Assembly (NCBI GenBank): GCA_015680685.1
Contig: MNCI01022206.1
Location: 343,151 to 407,150 of the forward strand
Direction of reading: 5' to 3'
Length of the DNA stretch: 64,000 nucleotides
DNA from: Gnetum montanum
Taxonomy: Eukaryota; Streptophyta; Gnetopsida; Gnetales; Gnetaceae
In this document: one piece after another, positions 10,280-23,529 of the stretch
Layout of the letters: the number at the start of each line of letters is the position of its first letter
Numbering within the stretch: the first letter of the stretch is position 1
Position numbers and translations under genes: made by a program
The notes under the pieces: generated by a model
The model's database searches: none
The model's input: the letters and a program-made list of their open reading frames with translations, nothing else
What the model was told of the DNA's origin: nothing

Positions 10280-11035
10280 AGAAGAATTATAAAGTATCAT
10301 ATCCCCATTCCTAAATGGTATCATTCTATAACACAAATAAAGTCATTATATAACCAAATGATGTGATTATTGTAATAAGACCTAAAAGGACACATTGTAC
10401 TAATAGGCATGTTTCTTGAGGTAAACTTTAGGTGTTTGACCTAAAGTATTTATACCTAGTAATTAGAGGTACTAGCATGAAGTTGTAGAGCAAGAAAAGG
10501 CAAGTAATGAGTGTTGATTGAAGCAGAACAAGAAGGTGACTAGTGATCCCTTTTGATAAGGTACAAGCTCAACTATGGTGATTTCATAAACAAAAAAAAA
10601 AAACCCTCAAAGCATGATCTAGATACACATTGTGTCCACATGTTTCTTATTAATAAAGTTCAATTTCATTTTCTTCTACAATTTCCCTACTTCATTTTCT
10701 ATGCATAATATTTGACAATATGTTGAACATTATATATATTTGACATTTTCCATGATATCCAAGAATAAAGTGATATTTGACATTTACATCACTTTCAAAA
10801 TTCATGTTTGAACTTGAAATACCAAAATGATTCAAGATGAAGATAGCAAATGCATTTGTTTGCCTAAATGAAAGTAAAAAGAACTCAAAATGATCATAAT
10901 GAGTTCAGAATACTATCTTCGACATATCCTACTCACGAAATCATACTTGATAATAGCTAGACATAAGATTGATCTTTAAGAATACAAAGGCTTTTCAAAG
11001 CTAATCAAACAAGTCATCAATGCATGACAATAAAT
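10280..11035. other. Non-coding AT-rich DNA
   Basis: Nothing recognisable: no sustained reading frame, no structured repeat and no RNA gene seen. Confidence 0.4.
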
Positions 11036-11039
11036 ACTC

Positions 11040-12870
11040 ATTCTTTATTATGACCTAGTTGAGTTAACTGTTATCAATGAACTATTGTAAACTACCATGC
11101 TTCTTTTTAATAAATATAATTGATGCACACCATGGTGATACAATGGGATGAATAAAATCTTTCTCCATTAGCTTTTATAACTATATCTTGCCTTCACCAA
11201 GTACACTAGAGACATCCTATGTGGAGCCTTTGAGATAGGCTCTATACTAGGCTTGAGGTTGATCTTAAACTCAACTTCATATCTTAATAGTAATCCTGGT
11301 AACTCTATTGAGAACACATTAGAAAACTCAAAAATCACAAGTATTTGATCTAGATCAATAGTCTCTTTTTTGTATACTAATGTAACATAACATTCGTTCC
11401 CCTTTCAAAGCATTCCACCAAATACTTATAAAGATATCAAATCTAATTTCTTAAATCATGGCCACAATTGCACCTCTACTTGTACACAATATACTCTCTA
11501 TAATTTCAAGAGCCTTTACTAGCAAACTAACCTAGCACTAAACTATGATAACTAGTCCATGCCTAAGATGACATTTTACCCCTTGTGACCCATAACATAT
11601 AAATCTTGGATTGATTAAACTTCATGAACATCCACATGCATAACCCTACACATCTACTTTACTTGGGTCTTAGACTCTAAGTAGAGAGTACCAACAACCT
11701 ACGATGGAAAGCATAATAAATAATACATAACTGATATGTAATGATAGGATCTACAAATGAATGACTAATGCTAAGATAAAAAAAATCAAGATAAGAATGT
11801 GTGACATTGTACCTCTTATCTCCATCATGGTGTTGGGCTATACATCTAACAATTGATCTATTAGAGTGTATACTTGGTCCTAGATCCTCTATCCTACTCC
11901 ACTTGGCTACTATATAAATGCACCTCATCCACCCTACGTAGGTAATCTCTAACCTTTGCCCTTATCTATCTACTTTGAGCAACCTCTAGTCGAATGTTCC
12001 AGCTATCCACACATAAAGTAATTCTAACAATCTTTATGCATAGGTCTAAGTTGTTTATAGTTAAAGCATATTGAAACTTCATGTCTAGTAGCAAGTGTAG
12101 GATCACTAGCTAACTATTATTATTCACTAGAGGGACCAAGGCTACCTTTGAATGATGATCCTATTTTTTCTCTACCTCCTATTATAACATGTAACATTAG
12201 CCTATTGACTTGTCTCCAAATCTATAGTAATAGTACTCAACTCAAAGAAACAAGCATCACACTTTGCTACCAATCAATTGCCCTAAAATAATCAATAGAA
12301 CTTATTCTTATTTTCTTGATCATATTGGATGGACATATATCTTCCTTAAAAATCTTCAAGAAAATTAATCCATTGCACCTCCTAATTAATCCATCCCTTG
12401 GGCTACTTCTTGGTCTTTCATTAGCATCATATATTATCCTCTAACTAATATACTATTAAGATATACTATGCTAGTGTGCATTCCATCATTTCAAAAGTAT
12501 TTTCTAGCTTATCAAGTCACTTAGTCATCATAGTACGATACCTAGTACCAACACATATCAAAAGTCTTAATTTGAAAAACTACTCTACTAACTCTCTATT
12601 GATAGACTGCCTAGTTTAATCAACACCACTAGCCCTATTACTGCTACTTCTTACCTTCCTAGTAGCCAAAGTGGAAGAATAACCAAATTCATGTTATTGC
12701 AAAAACTACAATAACTATGATCAATCTTAGTTTGATTGCTCTTTGATCAACTACTAGGCAACTGTTAAGGCTACTTTGCCTATACATGTCGCTTAGATGA
12801 TCCTACCTGATCAAGACCTAGTGCTCAACCAAAACAAGAGCCAACACTAATACCACATCTACCTATCATC
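11040..12870 (-). pseudogene. Ty3/gypsy (chromovirus-like) gag-protease-RT remnant
   Basis: Reading the minus strand from about 12870 down, gag-like sequence is followed by a decayed protease region. Near 11500-11060 comes the stretch preceding and entering RT, with EPISKAPHRMSL and a PLYHHGVHQLY remnant. These match the family motifs PIS.PPYRMAP and PSVSPWGAPVL of Tekay/Del-type chromoviruses. Many stops and frameshifts interrupt it, so it is dead. No RT catalytic block, RNase H or integrase is seen to the left, so it is truncated at its 3' side. Its 5' LTR may have been displaced by the plus-strand LTR beginning near 12880. Clade assignment is tentative. Confidence 0.5.
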
Positions 12871-12879
12871 TTTATGGTT

Positions 12880-13752
12880 GGGAATCACTAATGTGTAAGT
12901 ATCACAATGGTGTAGGGACATATCTTTCAATCCTATTTTTCTTCCTATAGGTTGTTGGATGTCATGGAGATGTCTTGAAAGTCTAAGGGATATTTTGGCT
13001 AAGACCTAAGCATTCACAAGAGATTTCTAGGAAGTGAAGGAGGAATTTGGAAAGATGAGGAGACATCTCTGCCCAAGAGGATATGTCCTACCTACACTAG
13101 AAACATCTCCCAAGTTGGTGAGACATCTCTCCTACATGTTGGAGATAATAGTGGAACATCTTAATAACACCTAGAGACAACTTGTATAGTTGGAGAAACT
13201 TCTGAGTTGGTAGTTACAAGTTAGAAAATAGCCCAGATAAGATAAGAAAAGATAGAAATAGTTGGGAATCGTCAAGTTAAGCTTAAGAAAATGTTTCTAG
13301 GGTTCTTGTCTTGGGTTTTTGATAAATATTATTGTTGTTTCAAGTTTGAGATAGAAGAGATAATGAAGAGTGGCCTGAGAGCACATGTATAAGAGTGCAT
13401 AGGTGTGTATGCAACTCTAAGGTCAATTTTGTGTGTATTTAATATTTTGTCTCTTGTGTACATTATGTGTTTGTATCTTAGTCCTATGTTTGTAGGAGAT
13501 ATCTTATTCATTTGTGCCTTGCATGAGGATAATCATTGTATGATTGTAGAGCTCATCCTCTACAATATCATTGAGTGTGTAAGTGATTCATGATGTTTAT
13601 GGGTTATGGAACCAATGATTTATGATCTTATTTACATTAATTGAAGATAGCTAGTTTTCTTATTTTCTAGCAATTTGAACTATCTTTTATAATATCTAGG
13701 TTTATTGGAATTGAAGGATTTTAAATAAGAGAAGTAACCTTACTCCACCATT
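12880..13752 (+). mobile_element. Putative 5' LTR of a plus-strand gypsy remnant
   Basis: It is placed immediately upstream of a PBS-like site (13753). Its first half is rich in AGACATCTC/GAGATGTCT modules (about 12968, 13045, 13088, 13118, 13152), followed by AT-rich sequence with a TATA-like GATAAATATTA near 13320. The left edge is not fixed; a start near 12880 is a guess. No matching 3' LTR is seen within the window. Confidence 0.45.
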
Positions 13753-13771
13753 ATTGGTATAAGAGCTTTAA
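13753..13771 (+). other. Primer-binding-site-like sequence (initiator tRNA-Met type)
   Basis: TTGGTATAAGAGCTTTAAG differs by one base over its first twelve informative positions from TGGTATCAGAGC, the usual tRNA-iMet PBS of plant copia and gypsy elements. Degraded gag follows directly. Confidence 0.55.
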
Positions 13772-13789
13772 GTTGATTGTTGGTTGGAA

Positions 13790-15000
13790 TTTGGTTATGG
13801 ATTTTTATCAAATTCAAATGATGCCTAAGGAAAAATAGGTTCAAGCCTTGAATAAAGACATGGAAAGCATGAAATTTTCCTTTCAACTAATGGTTTCTTG
13901 ATTAAAAAAGATCAATGCCAAGGTAGAAAGGAATGTAAGTCCTAGTCATATTTAGACTTACAAAGATGATGAGCATTCATATTCAAATGGTGATGAAGAA
14001 ATTTTTTAGCCTAGTGGAGGGGGAGTAGATGATGAGGAAGGACATTCCAGTTATGGAAGTATAGAAACCCATTAGCCAAGGATTCCAATGGAAGGGAATC
14101 CACTTCCTCATATTAAAGTTCCAACAACTCCATCACTAGCATCAACTTCCTCTCATGACAAGCTTGATGATTAGGATAAAGCAAGGCTTTCTAGAGCATT
14201 CAAAAATGCTACCAAAATTCTATATATAGAACAAAATAATTTCAACTATGTAGATGCTACTAATGCTTTTTCAAGTTGCCTAAAGGTGCTTGATATGCAT
14301 TTTATATTTGAAGAGGTATCAATTCAATTGAGTATCAATTGTTAAATCCAAATTAGAGGGTATGTCTTCTACTTGGTGGGAAAAAGAGTCCCAAAGTTAT
14401 GAAAGATAAAATGGACAACCTATCAGAGATTGGAGTTGGATGAAATACAAGCTAACAATAAAATTTAAATAATCTTGATAAATACAAGAGAAAATCATGA
14501 TTTTGAAATTTCTAAGATAGATGACAAAGATGTCAAGGAGTTTTATATTGAATTTTATGAACTATTCCATCAAGATAAGGTAAACTTAAAGGAGTATGAA
14601 CAAACTTCAAACTTTGTTGAAGATATCAAAATGAAATATCAGTAAAAGTTACCATTCTATGAGCCACAAACTCTTAATGAGGCTTATGATTTGGTACTCA
14701 AGGTAGAAAATAAACTCAATGGTTTAGGAAATAGAAGCAAGAAAACTTTAAAAAAAAAAAACAAGGGATCAAAATTAGAGAAGGGATCCAAGTCTAAATC
14801 TAAAGAAAAAGATGAAAGTTATGATAAGAACACAGACAAGGGTGATGAGAAAGACAAAGCCAAGAAGGATCAAGGCAAGCAAGGAAAGGGTCAAGGAAAC
14901 AACTCATCTAAGATTTAGGGTTTTAAGTGTAGACAATAGGAACATAAGCAATGGGAATGTCCACTTCTTAAGTAGCCAAGAACAAGGATGTACAAACCAT
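13790..15000 (+). pseudogene. Ty3/gypsy gag remnant with zinc knuckle
   Basis: Plus-strand coding remnants run from about 13800 with stops. At 14691-14918 lies a Lys/Ser/Asp-rich linker of alternating KSKSKEKDE type. It is followed by a decayed zinc knuckle (CRQ, stop, EHKQWECP, about 14925-14970) corresponding to C-X2-C-X4-H-X4-C. Upstream pieces such as MSSTWWEKES match the gag core, where a conserved WW sits before the capsid C-terminal part. Gag would package element RNA. The copy is non-functional. Confidence 0.6.
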
Positions 15001-15099
15001 GGAAATAGAAGAGACATTAGCCAAACTCTTCAAAAAGGTAATCCTAATGCTCCTAAAATTAAGGAAAATTTTGAACTAAATTCTTATGCATTCATGGGG

Positions 15100-15365
15100 A
15101 ATGTGAATAGAGGAGACCATCCTTCTAGAAAATTTTTGTTTCCAATTAGAGCTAGATGTTTTCTTAGTGAGGAATGGATTCATATTTTGATCAATGGGGG
15201 AGCCCATGAAAATGCTATTTCATATAGGATAGTTGCTAAATTGGGTTTGGTATCTAATCCTCATCTTAGATTCTACAAGATACATTTGTTGTTAAGATAT
15301 TCCTCTCACAAGGTGAGAGATCAATGTGTTTTACAATTGGAATTTTTCATAATGTTGTAAAATAT
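15100..15365 (+). pseudogene. Ty3/gypsy aspartic protease remnant
   Basis: The reading frame at 14812-15360 contains ILINGGAHENAIS (about 15187-15225), then VAKLGL. This corresponds to the retropepsin active-site region (hydrophobic-hydrophobic-D-S/G-G/A) and the helix after it. The catalytic Asp is Asn here, so the enzyme would be dead even without the stops downstream. Confidence 0.6.
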
Positions 15366-15689
15366 GGTGTACTTCCAATTAATTGTGCTGATGTAATTCT
15401 TAGGAGATCTTGGAATTTTAAGAATGGTGCTCAATTTTATAGGGTAACACATATATGAAGCATAGCTATACTTGATGGAATCCATGAGTTGATTCCTTTT
15501 ACAACTAAATAAGTGGAGCATGAAAGCTTACTTAATGCTTTCTTAATCCTACTAGGAGAGAGAAAATACATTAAAAACATGATAAAAATAGTTTTTTGTT
15601 TGTTTGTTATGTCAACTATTACTTCTAACCATGATGATATATAGGTAGAAATTCCAATAGGTGTGCTAAGTTTAAAGGAGTAGTTTCCC

Positions 15690-15965
15690 AAGGTGTTTAA
15701 GAAAAAAAAAATATTGGATTACCACTAATGAGGAGTGTACAATATCAAATATATTTTATCCTTGGTGCTACCATTCCAAATAAGAGAGCATAACAAATGA
15801 CATAAAATTAGTAGGTAGACTTGCAAAGGTAAGTAGAGGAGTTACTTGCAAATGGCTTCATGAGAAAATCCATTTCACCTATGTAGTTACAAGAGTGCTT
15901 GTAGCAAAGAAGGATAATGATGAATGGAGGATGTGCATTGATTTGAGGGCATTGAATAGGATAAN
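15690..15965 (+). pseudogene. Ty3/gypsy RT, N-terminal part only
   Basis: Pieces include GLPLMRSVQYQI (family GLPP.RDI.H.I), then FTYVVTRVLVAKKDNDEWRM and CIDLRALNRI (family VPKKDG.WRMCVD.RA.N.I). The sequence then reaches an N at 15965. The next recognisable motif is already the RNase H start, so the whole RT palm with its YxDD box is missing. The deletion or misjoin lies around 15965-16010. Confidence 0.65.
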
Positions 15966-16009
15966 TAAAGGAGCTTTAGCTTGTTGAATGCCAAAATATT
16001 AGTGAGAGA

Positions 16010-16365
16010 GTGCTTGTAATTCTAGATTTTCAGAAGTTGTTTCAGGTGGAGATGGATTTAAGTGGGCTTGCCATTGGAGGGGTACTTTCACAAGAAGGCA
16101 GAACTATTGTTTTCTTTTCAGAAAAATTGAATGAGTCAAGGTAGAAATATCGTGTATATGAGAAATCAAGAAATCAAGCATTAAAGACATCACTTGTTGC
16201 CTAAGGAGTTCACTTTGATGATAGACTACAAAGCACTTTTGTTTCTAAATTCCCAAAGGAAGTTGATTGTTAAACACATAAATTGGATTATACAATTATA
16301 GGATTTTCATTATGTTCAAGCATAAAATTGAAAAAGCTAATGTGGTGGCTAATGTAACAACACAT
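16010..16365 (+). pseudogene. Ty3/gypsy RNase H remnant
   Basis: Motifs visible in order are VLVILDFQKLFQVEMDLSGLAIGGVLSQEGRTI, read here in pieces: VEMDLSGLAIGG (family VECDASG.GIGAVL), VLSQEGRTIVFFSEKLNES, and a C-terminal IKLKKLMWWLM, a frameshifted version of the usual HK.GK.NVVADALSR. Decayed, with stops and frameshifts. Nothing recognisable as integrase follows. Confidence 0.65.
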
Positions 16366-16369
16366 GTTT

Positions 16370-17055
16370 TTTTTAGATATCCTTGGTACATATGATTTCT
16401 ATAAAAAAAAATGTCATGCTTTTACTTGTATATTTACACATTTGGTTGGTTTGATATATTTCATGCATTACATTAATGATGTTAATGATGATCCTTGGGA
16501 CTTTTCAAATTCTTAGTTAATGTTATGTAATCCTTTATATTTAATTATAAATCTTTTATTATAATCTACTAGGTGTGCATGATTCCTATTGTTAAGTGTG
16601 GTAGGATCTCATGAGATTTGGTTGGGAGCATTGCATGACTATAATTAATGGTTTGTTTAATTAATATTAATAATTTCTTCTAAGTATGAATAGTATAAAA
16701 AATAGATAGGTGATTTATGATTCACTATGTCCACATGTGTGTTTTAAATATTAATTATATCTAGTTTTATTTTATTTTCTTTTTTGAAAGGTTTTGGACT
16801 ACATTTTAGTATTGTATGATTTTATGGTATTTTCTCTCTGACGATGATTTTGGTATAGTTACGTGAGTGGGAAAGAAAGTTATGGTAAATATGGATAAGA
16901 ATCATGGTAATTTTATTTTAGTTTTGTGGAAGTTTGAGTAATTGTTGTTTTTCTTCCATTCCATGGTTTCTAGTTAGTCCTCATTAAAACTTCCATGGTT
17001 TAATTCTTCCACACACTTTGATGATTTGGAGAGGTGCTAGGAGATTAAAGCTAGG
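16370..17055. other. AT-rich non-coding DNA right of the gypsy remnant
   Basis: No open frame or repeat recognised. It could hold the decayed 3' end of the plus-strand gypsy element, but no LTR match to 12880-13752 is seen. Confidence 0.35.
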
Positions 17056-17060
17056 AAGTG

Positions 17061-18110
17061 CTACAAAATTTTAGATTTGGTTGTGTGTATTGCTTTTCTC
17101 CATTTGTAGTGTTCTTCATTTGGATCAAGAGGTAAGTTATCTTGGCTTCTTCTCTGTTTACAATTACAGGTTTTGTGCACATCCATGGAATAGGTATTGT
17201 TTATTATTTTTCTATATGACTTTAAAACTATTTGTAGATTGATGGGTTTTGTTTTGAATGGATAGAATGCTGTTTGGATGAATGCCAATATCACTTTTAA
17301 CTATGTTATTATTCTCACAAGAGTTTGAATTAGAATAAGATGAATTGACAAAGTAAGAATCTTCATATAAATCAAACTCATCACTACATTCAAATGTAGA
17401 GGAAGAATCAAAATTGACATGAGAATCCATATGTATATCAAAACTATTATTAGTACATGCTAATATAGAGGATTCAAACTAATATGAAAGTCTTCATTTA
17501 AATCAAAATGTAAATCATCCTTAGAATCATTATTTACTTCATCATTTCAATCATTATTCACAGAATTATCTTTAGAAATATTAATATCATCAAATGACAA
17601 TTGTATATAATTAGATGGAGTTTTACTAATAGAACAATCAACATTAATTTTTAAATAATAATTTATGCATCGACATTCATTAGACTATCCACCATTAGTT
17701 TTAGCACAAGGCTTAACAACATTGAAATTATTCACTTAACTATCACAAACAACATTTTGATTATACAAAACATTCATACCGTTCATCATTTCTAATGCAT
17801 TAAAAATAGACATGAAAGAAGATGGAAATAACTAATTTGTTGGAATAGGTGAAAATAATGGAATTTTTAATAGAATAAAGTGTAATTATGAAAAATAATT
17901 TTAGATTATTAGATGTTGTAAAATAGGTTGAACATTTATGATTGTTTTTAACATGGGCTAAACATTCACACTTGGTTATGGTAAGGATTGAACATTCATA
18001 ATAGGGTGTGGAATAGCTTGAAACAATTGTAAAAAATCTTATACTTGAAGCTAAGGTTGAACAATTTGAAGAAACTTTTGAGGCTAAACATTGGGTTCAA
18101 AATCATGAAA
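17061..18110 (-). pseudogene. Unrecognised Asn/Asp/Ser-rich ORF remnant
   Basis: Two overlapping open stretches on the minus strand (17212-17430 and 17061-17294), plus upstream pieces in nearby frames, encode low-complexity protein rich in Asn, Asp and Ser (for example FDSSSTFECSDEFDLYEDS). Upstream pieces include MMNGMNVLYNQNVV and an NGG, stop, SNECRCINYY segment with clustered cysteines. I do not recognise the family. Position among retroelements suggests a gag-like or accessory ORF of an element, but low-complexity AT-rich DNA translated by chance cannot be excluded. Confidence 0.25.
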
Positions 18111-18114
18111 AAAA

Positions 18115-21060
18115 AATGCCATCTTAAATTGGTGAGATTTGAGAAAGGACGTTAGGTATAACTTGCTAAAAATGTTAGTATGAGAGAGATGGGTCTTAGA
18201 GAATAAAATTTTGAATAAATTTGCAAAGTTATTATGTAGAAATTGATTAGGTAATATGAGTAGATAATTTTGAAAATGAACTATTTCATCTAGAATGTCT
18301 CCTTTCTATCTATCTAAATTGTGCTATCATCAAGTTACTATGATTCAAATTTTCATCATTAAATAGAGAGAAAAAACTACTATATATATTTATAACATTA
18401 TTATCAAATCCTTAATCAACACTACTGAGAACAATATTACTAGACCCTTGATTCACATTCAAAGGCAAACAAACATTTCTAGCATGATTCAAAGACAAAA
18501 TTCATAACATGTTGAATATGACAAGATGAAGCATTTATTAGCATATCATATCTACAAGCATGTGGATTAATAGACTTAAAATTGCTTCCAATTAAAGAGT
18601 TTGAGTGCATACTTAAGTTTTTTATAGAATTTACCCTTACATTTTATAATGAAGGAGAGAAAAGAGAAGAAGAAGAAAAGAGAGAGAGAAATAGGAAGAA
18701 AAGTTTGTTGAAGTCATGCCATAGAGAAAGTCAATGGATGGACCTATAATTGATCCTATAAAAACATGTGCATTCCTCTTCATAATAATAACTTTTAGTG
18801 GTGGGTATTCTTCATACTTATCTAATTAAAAAGTAAGCTTCCTTCCTTAATTAAAACTTAAAGAAAAAATTAAATAAAAATTGCAAAAAAAAAAAACATT
18901 AAAAATAAAATCCATTAAATAAAAGAAAACTTATTATTTCAATTTCTCAAACTTTGTACATTTTTCATTCATTTGCATGGATTCAATCTAACTAAATCTC
19001 AAAGTCATAATGGCACCAAACTATTATGAGATTGCTAAAGTAAGAGGAAGTAATTTGCATGAACGATTTGGGGGTTTAGTAGTACTCATTCAAGTGTAAT
19101 AAGATTTAAGAAATTATATCATTGTTTTAGAGAAATTTATCCATAACGTTGATTCATATGTTATTGCAATGTTATCAACAATGAAATTAAAGCTAAAATT
19201 TAATTTACATTTACTAAGACCCTTTAGATTTGTCAAACTAGTTTTCTAATTTCTTTTACGAAACTGTTTCTATATATAACTCAAAATATCCCATTACAAT
19301 TAAACTTGTAACTTGGATTTTCTAGACTAAAATTTTTATCACGAAGCTAACAATATAAATCATTCAATATTAATGACCTACTTACTTGATGAATGGGAAT
19401 TCAATATTTGAAAACATCACCATATTATCAATATCCCTATATTTAAACCCATTAATATTAATTGTATTATTATAAGAGTATCAACTACACTATAATCATA
19501 ATCTATGCTATCAAGAATGGAGTTCATGCATAGTCAAAGCTTAAAACATCATATTTCATTAACAACTACAACATCAATCAATTTAAATGATCAAAATCAT
19601 TCAAAAACCATAATCTACATTAATTACAATATCAATTCTAAATATTACAATCTCCACTCTTATTTTTTAACATTATTTCTATAGTTTGTCTTTTCTTCTA
19701 TCATATGTCTCCCCTATTCTGGTTGTGATTAGCCACTACATATTTGTATGTGCATTATTTAGTTTAGGAAATTTTTCAAAACCAATAACTTATCAACATT
19801 GTGACTTGTGTCACCACTTTTTTCATGACTTAGGATAGAGCTCATGATGAATTTAAACATTTGTTCATTATAGTTTGACACAACTGACTAGTGGGGTTGT
19901 GATGTACATTGCAACTTGTAATTCTAGATTGCCATAAATGCATAACTTGCCACATAACTTATGACACCTATTTGATACTTAAAATTGGTCTAAAAATTTT
20001 TTTCCTTTTCTTTATATAACATTGGATTTAATGTCACTCCCTCCTATTATTAGATACAATAAAGCCATTAGAAATTAGTTTAAAAAGAGCATTCAAATAA
20101 GGCCTAATAAAGTTCATTCAGCATTGAATAATTACTTCTATCAAAATCCCAAGAATAATATAAAAAAAATCTTGTTTAATGTATTAAAAAATTTCAATCC
20201 TAATTTTATGAAGGTGAGGGTGCTTTATCTAGGCCTATAGATTTGAATGATACATTTATGACTATGAAAGAAGTTGAAGAAGATGTAACTCAAGCTAATG
20301 ATCAAAATTTGATTGCATTTAAGAAAAAAGCAAACAATTATACTTCAATGAAAAATCCTTAGTCTAAATCCTAGTTTGTCTTCATGTTTACATCTTACCA
20401 AACTACAATAAAAAGTCCTTCAAATATTAGCTTCAAACTACTCTAGATAATTAGCAAAACTCAAGTTAGAACAGCAACCAGCAGGAAACTATACTACTAC
20501 TAACAAAAAACAACAAAATCATCTAAAGGATCATTCCAAATAACATAAAATTATAGTGAAATATTCTAAGATTTTGACCATGCTTATGAAAGAGCAATGA
20601 ATCCAACCAAAATAAGTTTCAAAATAAGCACAAGCTAGATTTCATAACATACATGAACTAGTTCATAATTAATCTTTGTAAGTTAAAGATAATTTTGACA
20701 TGCCTAGGTGGTACAATGTCAAAATATTCTATTGCTATCATCAAATTCTTGAGTGTAATATTGAAAGTTACAATATATGATAAGAAAATATGTAAGCTCT
20801 CATTGAAAGAAAAGATGTTGTTCCTACTATTTTCAACCTTAACTTGATAACTAGGCTCTTCAAATTTTTTAGGATATGATTTGCACTCACAATATTATTT
20901 TTACATTTTATTTGGAGGAAAAACATAAACTCAAAAGTTATTTTATCCTAAGGATTTCCCTCTTAAATTTTTAGTAAGCCATTGTACCCCTAAATCTTCC
21001 TAGCTAGGATATATTTTGTTCTAACTTAGCTTTCATTCTTTACTCCTATAATCTCAATGT
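18115..21060. other. AT-rich DNA without recognised features
   Basis: No gene seen. A purine run with GAGAAGAAGAAG lies near 18655-18710. A short open stretch around 20215-20330 (for example IDLNDTFMTMKEVEEDV) may be a retroelement gag scrap but is not diagnostic. Confidence 0.35.
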
Positions 21061-21066
21061 CATGTT

Positions 21067-22268
21067 TGTTAACATTTTGGTATGTAAACACCTTGGAAAA
21101 TGGAGAATGTGAACACTAAGCTTGTGATCTTGCAAGACTTGGAAAAGATAAGGTCATGATGAGATTAGGATAAGAACTTAGATTATGTCAAGACAAGAGA
21201 TTGGGACAAAGAGCAAGTTGAGATCGAGATAAGAGCTTAGATGATATCAAGAGAAGAGATTGGGACTAAGAGCAAGTTGAGATCAAGATAAGAGCTGAGT
21301 TGTCAATTTGAGATGAAAAAGTCTTAAATAAAAAAAAAACGATAAAGATGTCAAGAATGCACAAATCCTAGAAGTCAAAAAGAAGGGATTCTAGTATCTA
21401 CCAAGACATCCAAAAAGTCAGTGAGACATCCTAGTGGTAGAGCTCAAGATTTAGGCTAGACGTCCCACAAAAATAGTAGATTTCCTAATTGTTCTTTAGA
21501 TGTCCCAAGGGGGACATCCAAAGTGAGACTTCCCAATTTCTAGTGGGACATCCCACCTACAAGAAGCAAAAGTTAGTGAGACATCCTAAGCTCGAATGAC
21601 ACATCCCAACTAACCATTACTAGCCATTGCATGAATTTCAATGATCATATGACAAAGACAAAGGCTATAAAAGAAGTAGGATCTTCATGAAAAGAATAAG
21701 CATTTTTCATTAGAATATTCCTTCATTGTATACATCTTGTGAATTTTTTTGGTCTCTAATTCTTTATCTTTTATGAGTTGTAATTTGTATTGTGAGATCC
21801 TCAAAGTAAGAAATCATTAAATTGTAGTTACACTATCTCCTTGATTCTATTTCTTTCTTTGTATGCCTTGTAGGATTAATGTGCTCCTTATGGGAAGGCA
21901 TCCATTGAGCTTGTTGGGATCTTCTAGGGTTGAGTGTGTTTCTAGTGAGAAAACACTCCATGTAGAGCTCACATCATTATAAAGGACATCAGATCCTTGA
22001 AACTACATTTTAAGCTTGTTGGGACCTTGTGGGGTTGTGTGTTTCTTGCAAGAAAACACTATTTGTAGAGCTCAAAATTTGTAAAGGTTGTGATGCCCTT
22101 GAAACCATATTTTTGAAGGAACAAATTCTAAATGTGTGCAAGGATTCTATCCTCTGAGTGTGGACATACCCATGTTGGGAAACAATGTATTTTTATGTGT
22201 AAATTTGTGTTTGAATTAGTGGAACTTATTCAATCCTCCTTCTAAGTTCTTGGTTCTTATTGTTGTCA
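21067..22268 (+). mobile_element. Copia-type LTR, plus orientation, probably solo
   Basis: It starts TGTTAACATTTTGGTATGTAAACACC, matching the element-sense start of the copia LTRs at 42123-43145 and 46132-47227. It carries GACATCC/GACATCTC modules (about 21405-21605), a TATA box GGCTATAAAAGAAG (about 21663-21676), and R-U5 sequence shared with those LTRs: TTGTAAAGGTTGTGATGCC, GGATTCTATCCTCTGAGTGT, TCCTCCTTCTAAGTTCTTG. It ends TTGTTGTCA at 22268. No gag or PBS follows, so it is a solo LTR or the 3' LTR of an unrecognised element. Confidence 0.65.
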
Positions 22269-22889
22269 TTTTATCCTAATAGTTCCTTTACCTTTCCTTG
22301 TTTCTATATAAGCTACTTTCCAAACTCAATATCCTCCACCTATTTCCATTCATGTGGCTTATTCCGCTTCTATCAATGCAAGTATTTTATCTTCTCCTCT
22401 CATGCGTATAGTTGAAGTTTGAAATTTGATAAGAAAATAAAACTCCTTTCCATAATATAAAGATAAGGGAAAAACCTTAAAAAGTGAGAACCACTAAGTC
22501 TAGACATCTAAAAAGTCTAATAGAAAAGCTTTAACTTATCTAGAAACATCTTTTGCTACTTAAATGCATTTTACGATAAGTTAGATACTTCTTTCAATGG
22601 TAGTTTCTTCATCTCCATCACTTCCTAAATAATCTATTAAAGATAATAAAGTACCTAAACATCTTACTATTATTATGAAGTCATAAAGGGACAAATCTAT
22701 TTCTTTTTTATTGAACATTTGCCTTACCTCACTATAGGTTGATTTATAAGAAACTTTAAAAGAACAACACAGTGCTTGTCAATCTTCCTTCATAGGTTGA
22801 CGTCATGTATACTAGTAAGAGGAGACAACAATATGATTAAGATTATTTGATATTTCATAGAGAAAATATCAAAATAGATAATGTAAGAA

Positions 22890-23318
22890 GATCAATTTGT
22901 AAACTTCTAGTATATATCTCCATTAAGATTATCAACACTACAATTTCTTTTATCTATGTTGATAATTATATAGGTTTTAATACAGTTTTGTGGGCTATGA
23001 TAGAGCACATAGACTACTAGAAATAAATAATTTACTTTGAATATTTTTCTTTCTTAATTTAGTTTAATGTTACTTGAGTAAATGTTATAGGCTCCTTTCT
23101 CTATTTGATTAGGATCAATTTATAAACTTCTAGTTTTTGTCTTTATCATGATTATTAAGACTATAATTCCTTTAATCCATGTAAATGATGGTACAAAGTT
23201 TTAATATGATTTCATGGGCTATGATAGAATGTCTAGACTGCTAGAAAACAATTAATATACTTTGATTTCCTCTTTCTTAATTTTCTTTAATTTTACTTAA
23301 GTAAATGTTATAAAGTTC
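22890..23318. repeat. Tandem duplication, period about 223 bp
   Basis: Copies at 22890-23095 and 23113-23318 share GATCAATTT.TAAACTTCTAGT, TGGGCTATGATAGA, and GT..ATGTTA.TTGAGTAAATGTTAT-like blocks. Non-coding. Confidence 0.65.
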
Positions 23319-23529
23319 ATTAACATTCCTATCTTTATTGGAGATTGAATTGCATCATTTTTGGTTTTTATGTTGTCAATGACTAATTTAACATCAATGT
23401 CATACCTTATAAACCTTAGTTAGTCTAGCATCATGTAGGATGAGGAGGTTGTTATAACCACTAATCAAGCGATCCTTGCCATATTCTATCTAGATAAGAA
23501 ATTCAAATTTAGATCATATAACCATTACA

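Noticed and set aside
13329-13593. Overlapping 60-residue frames on both strands
   Set aside because: Inside the putative LTR; no coding evidence.
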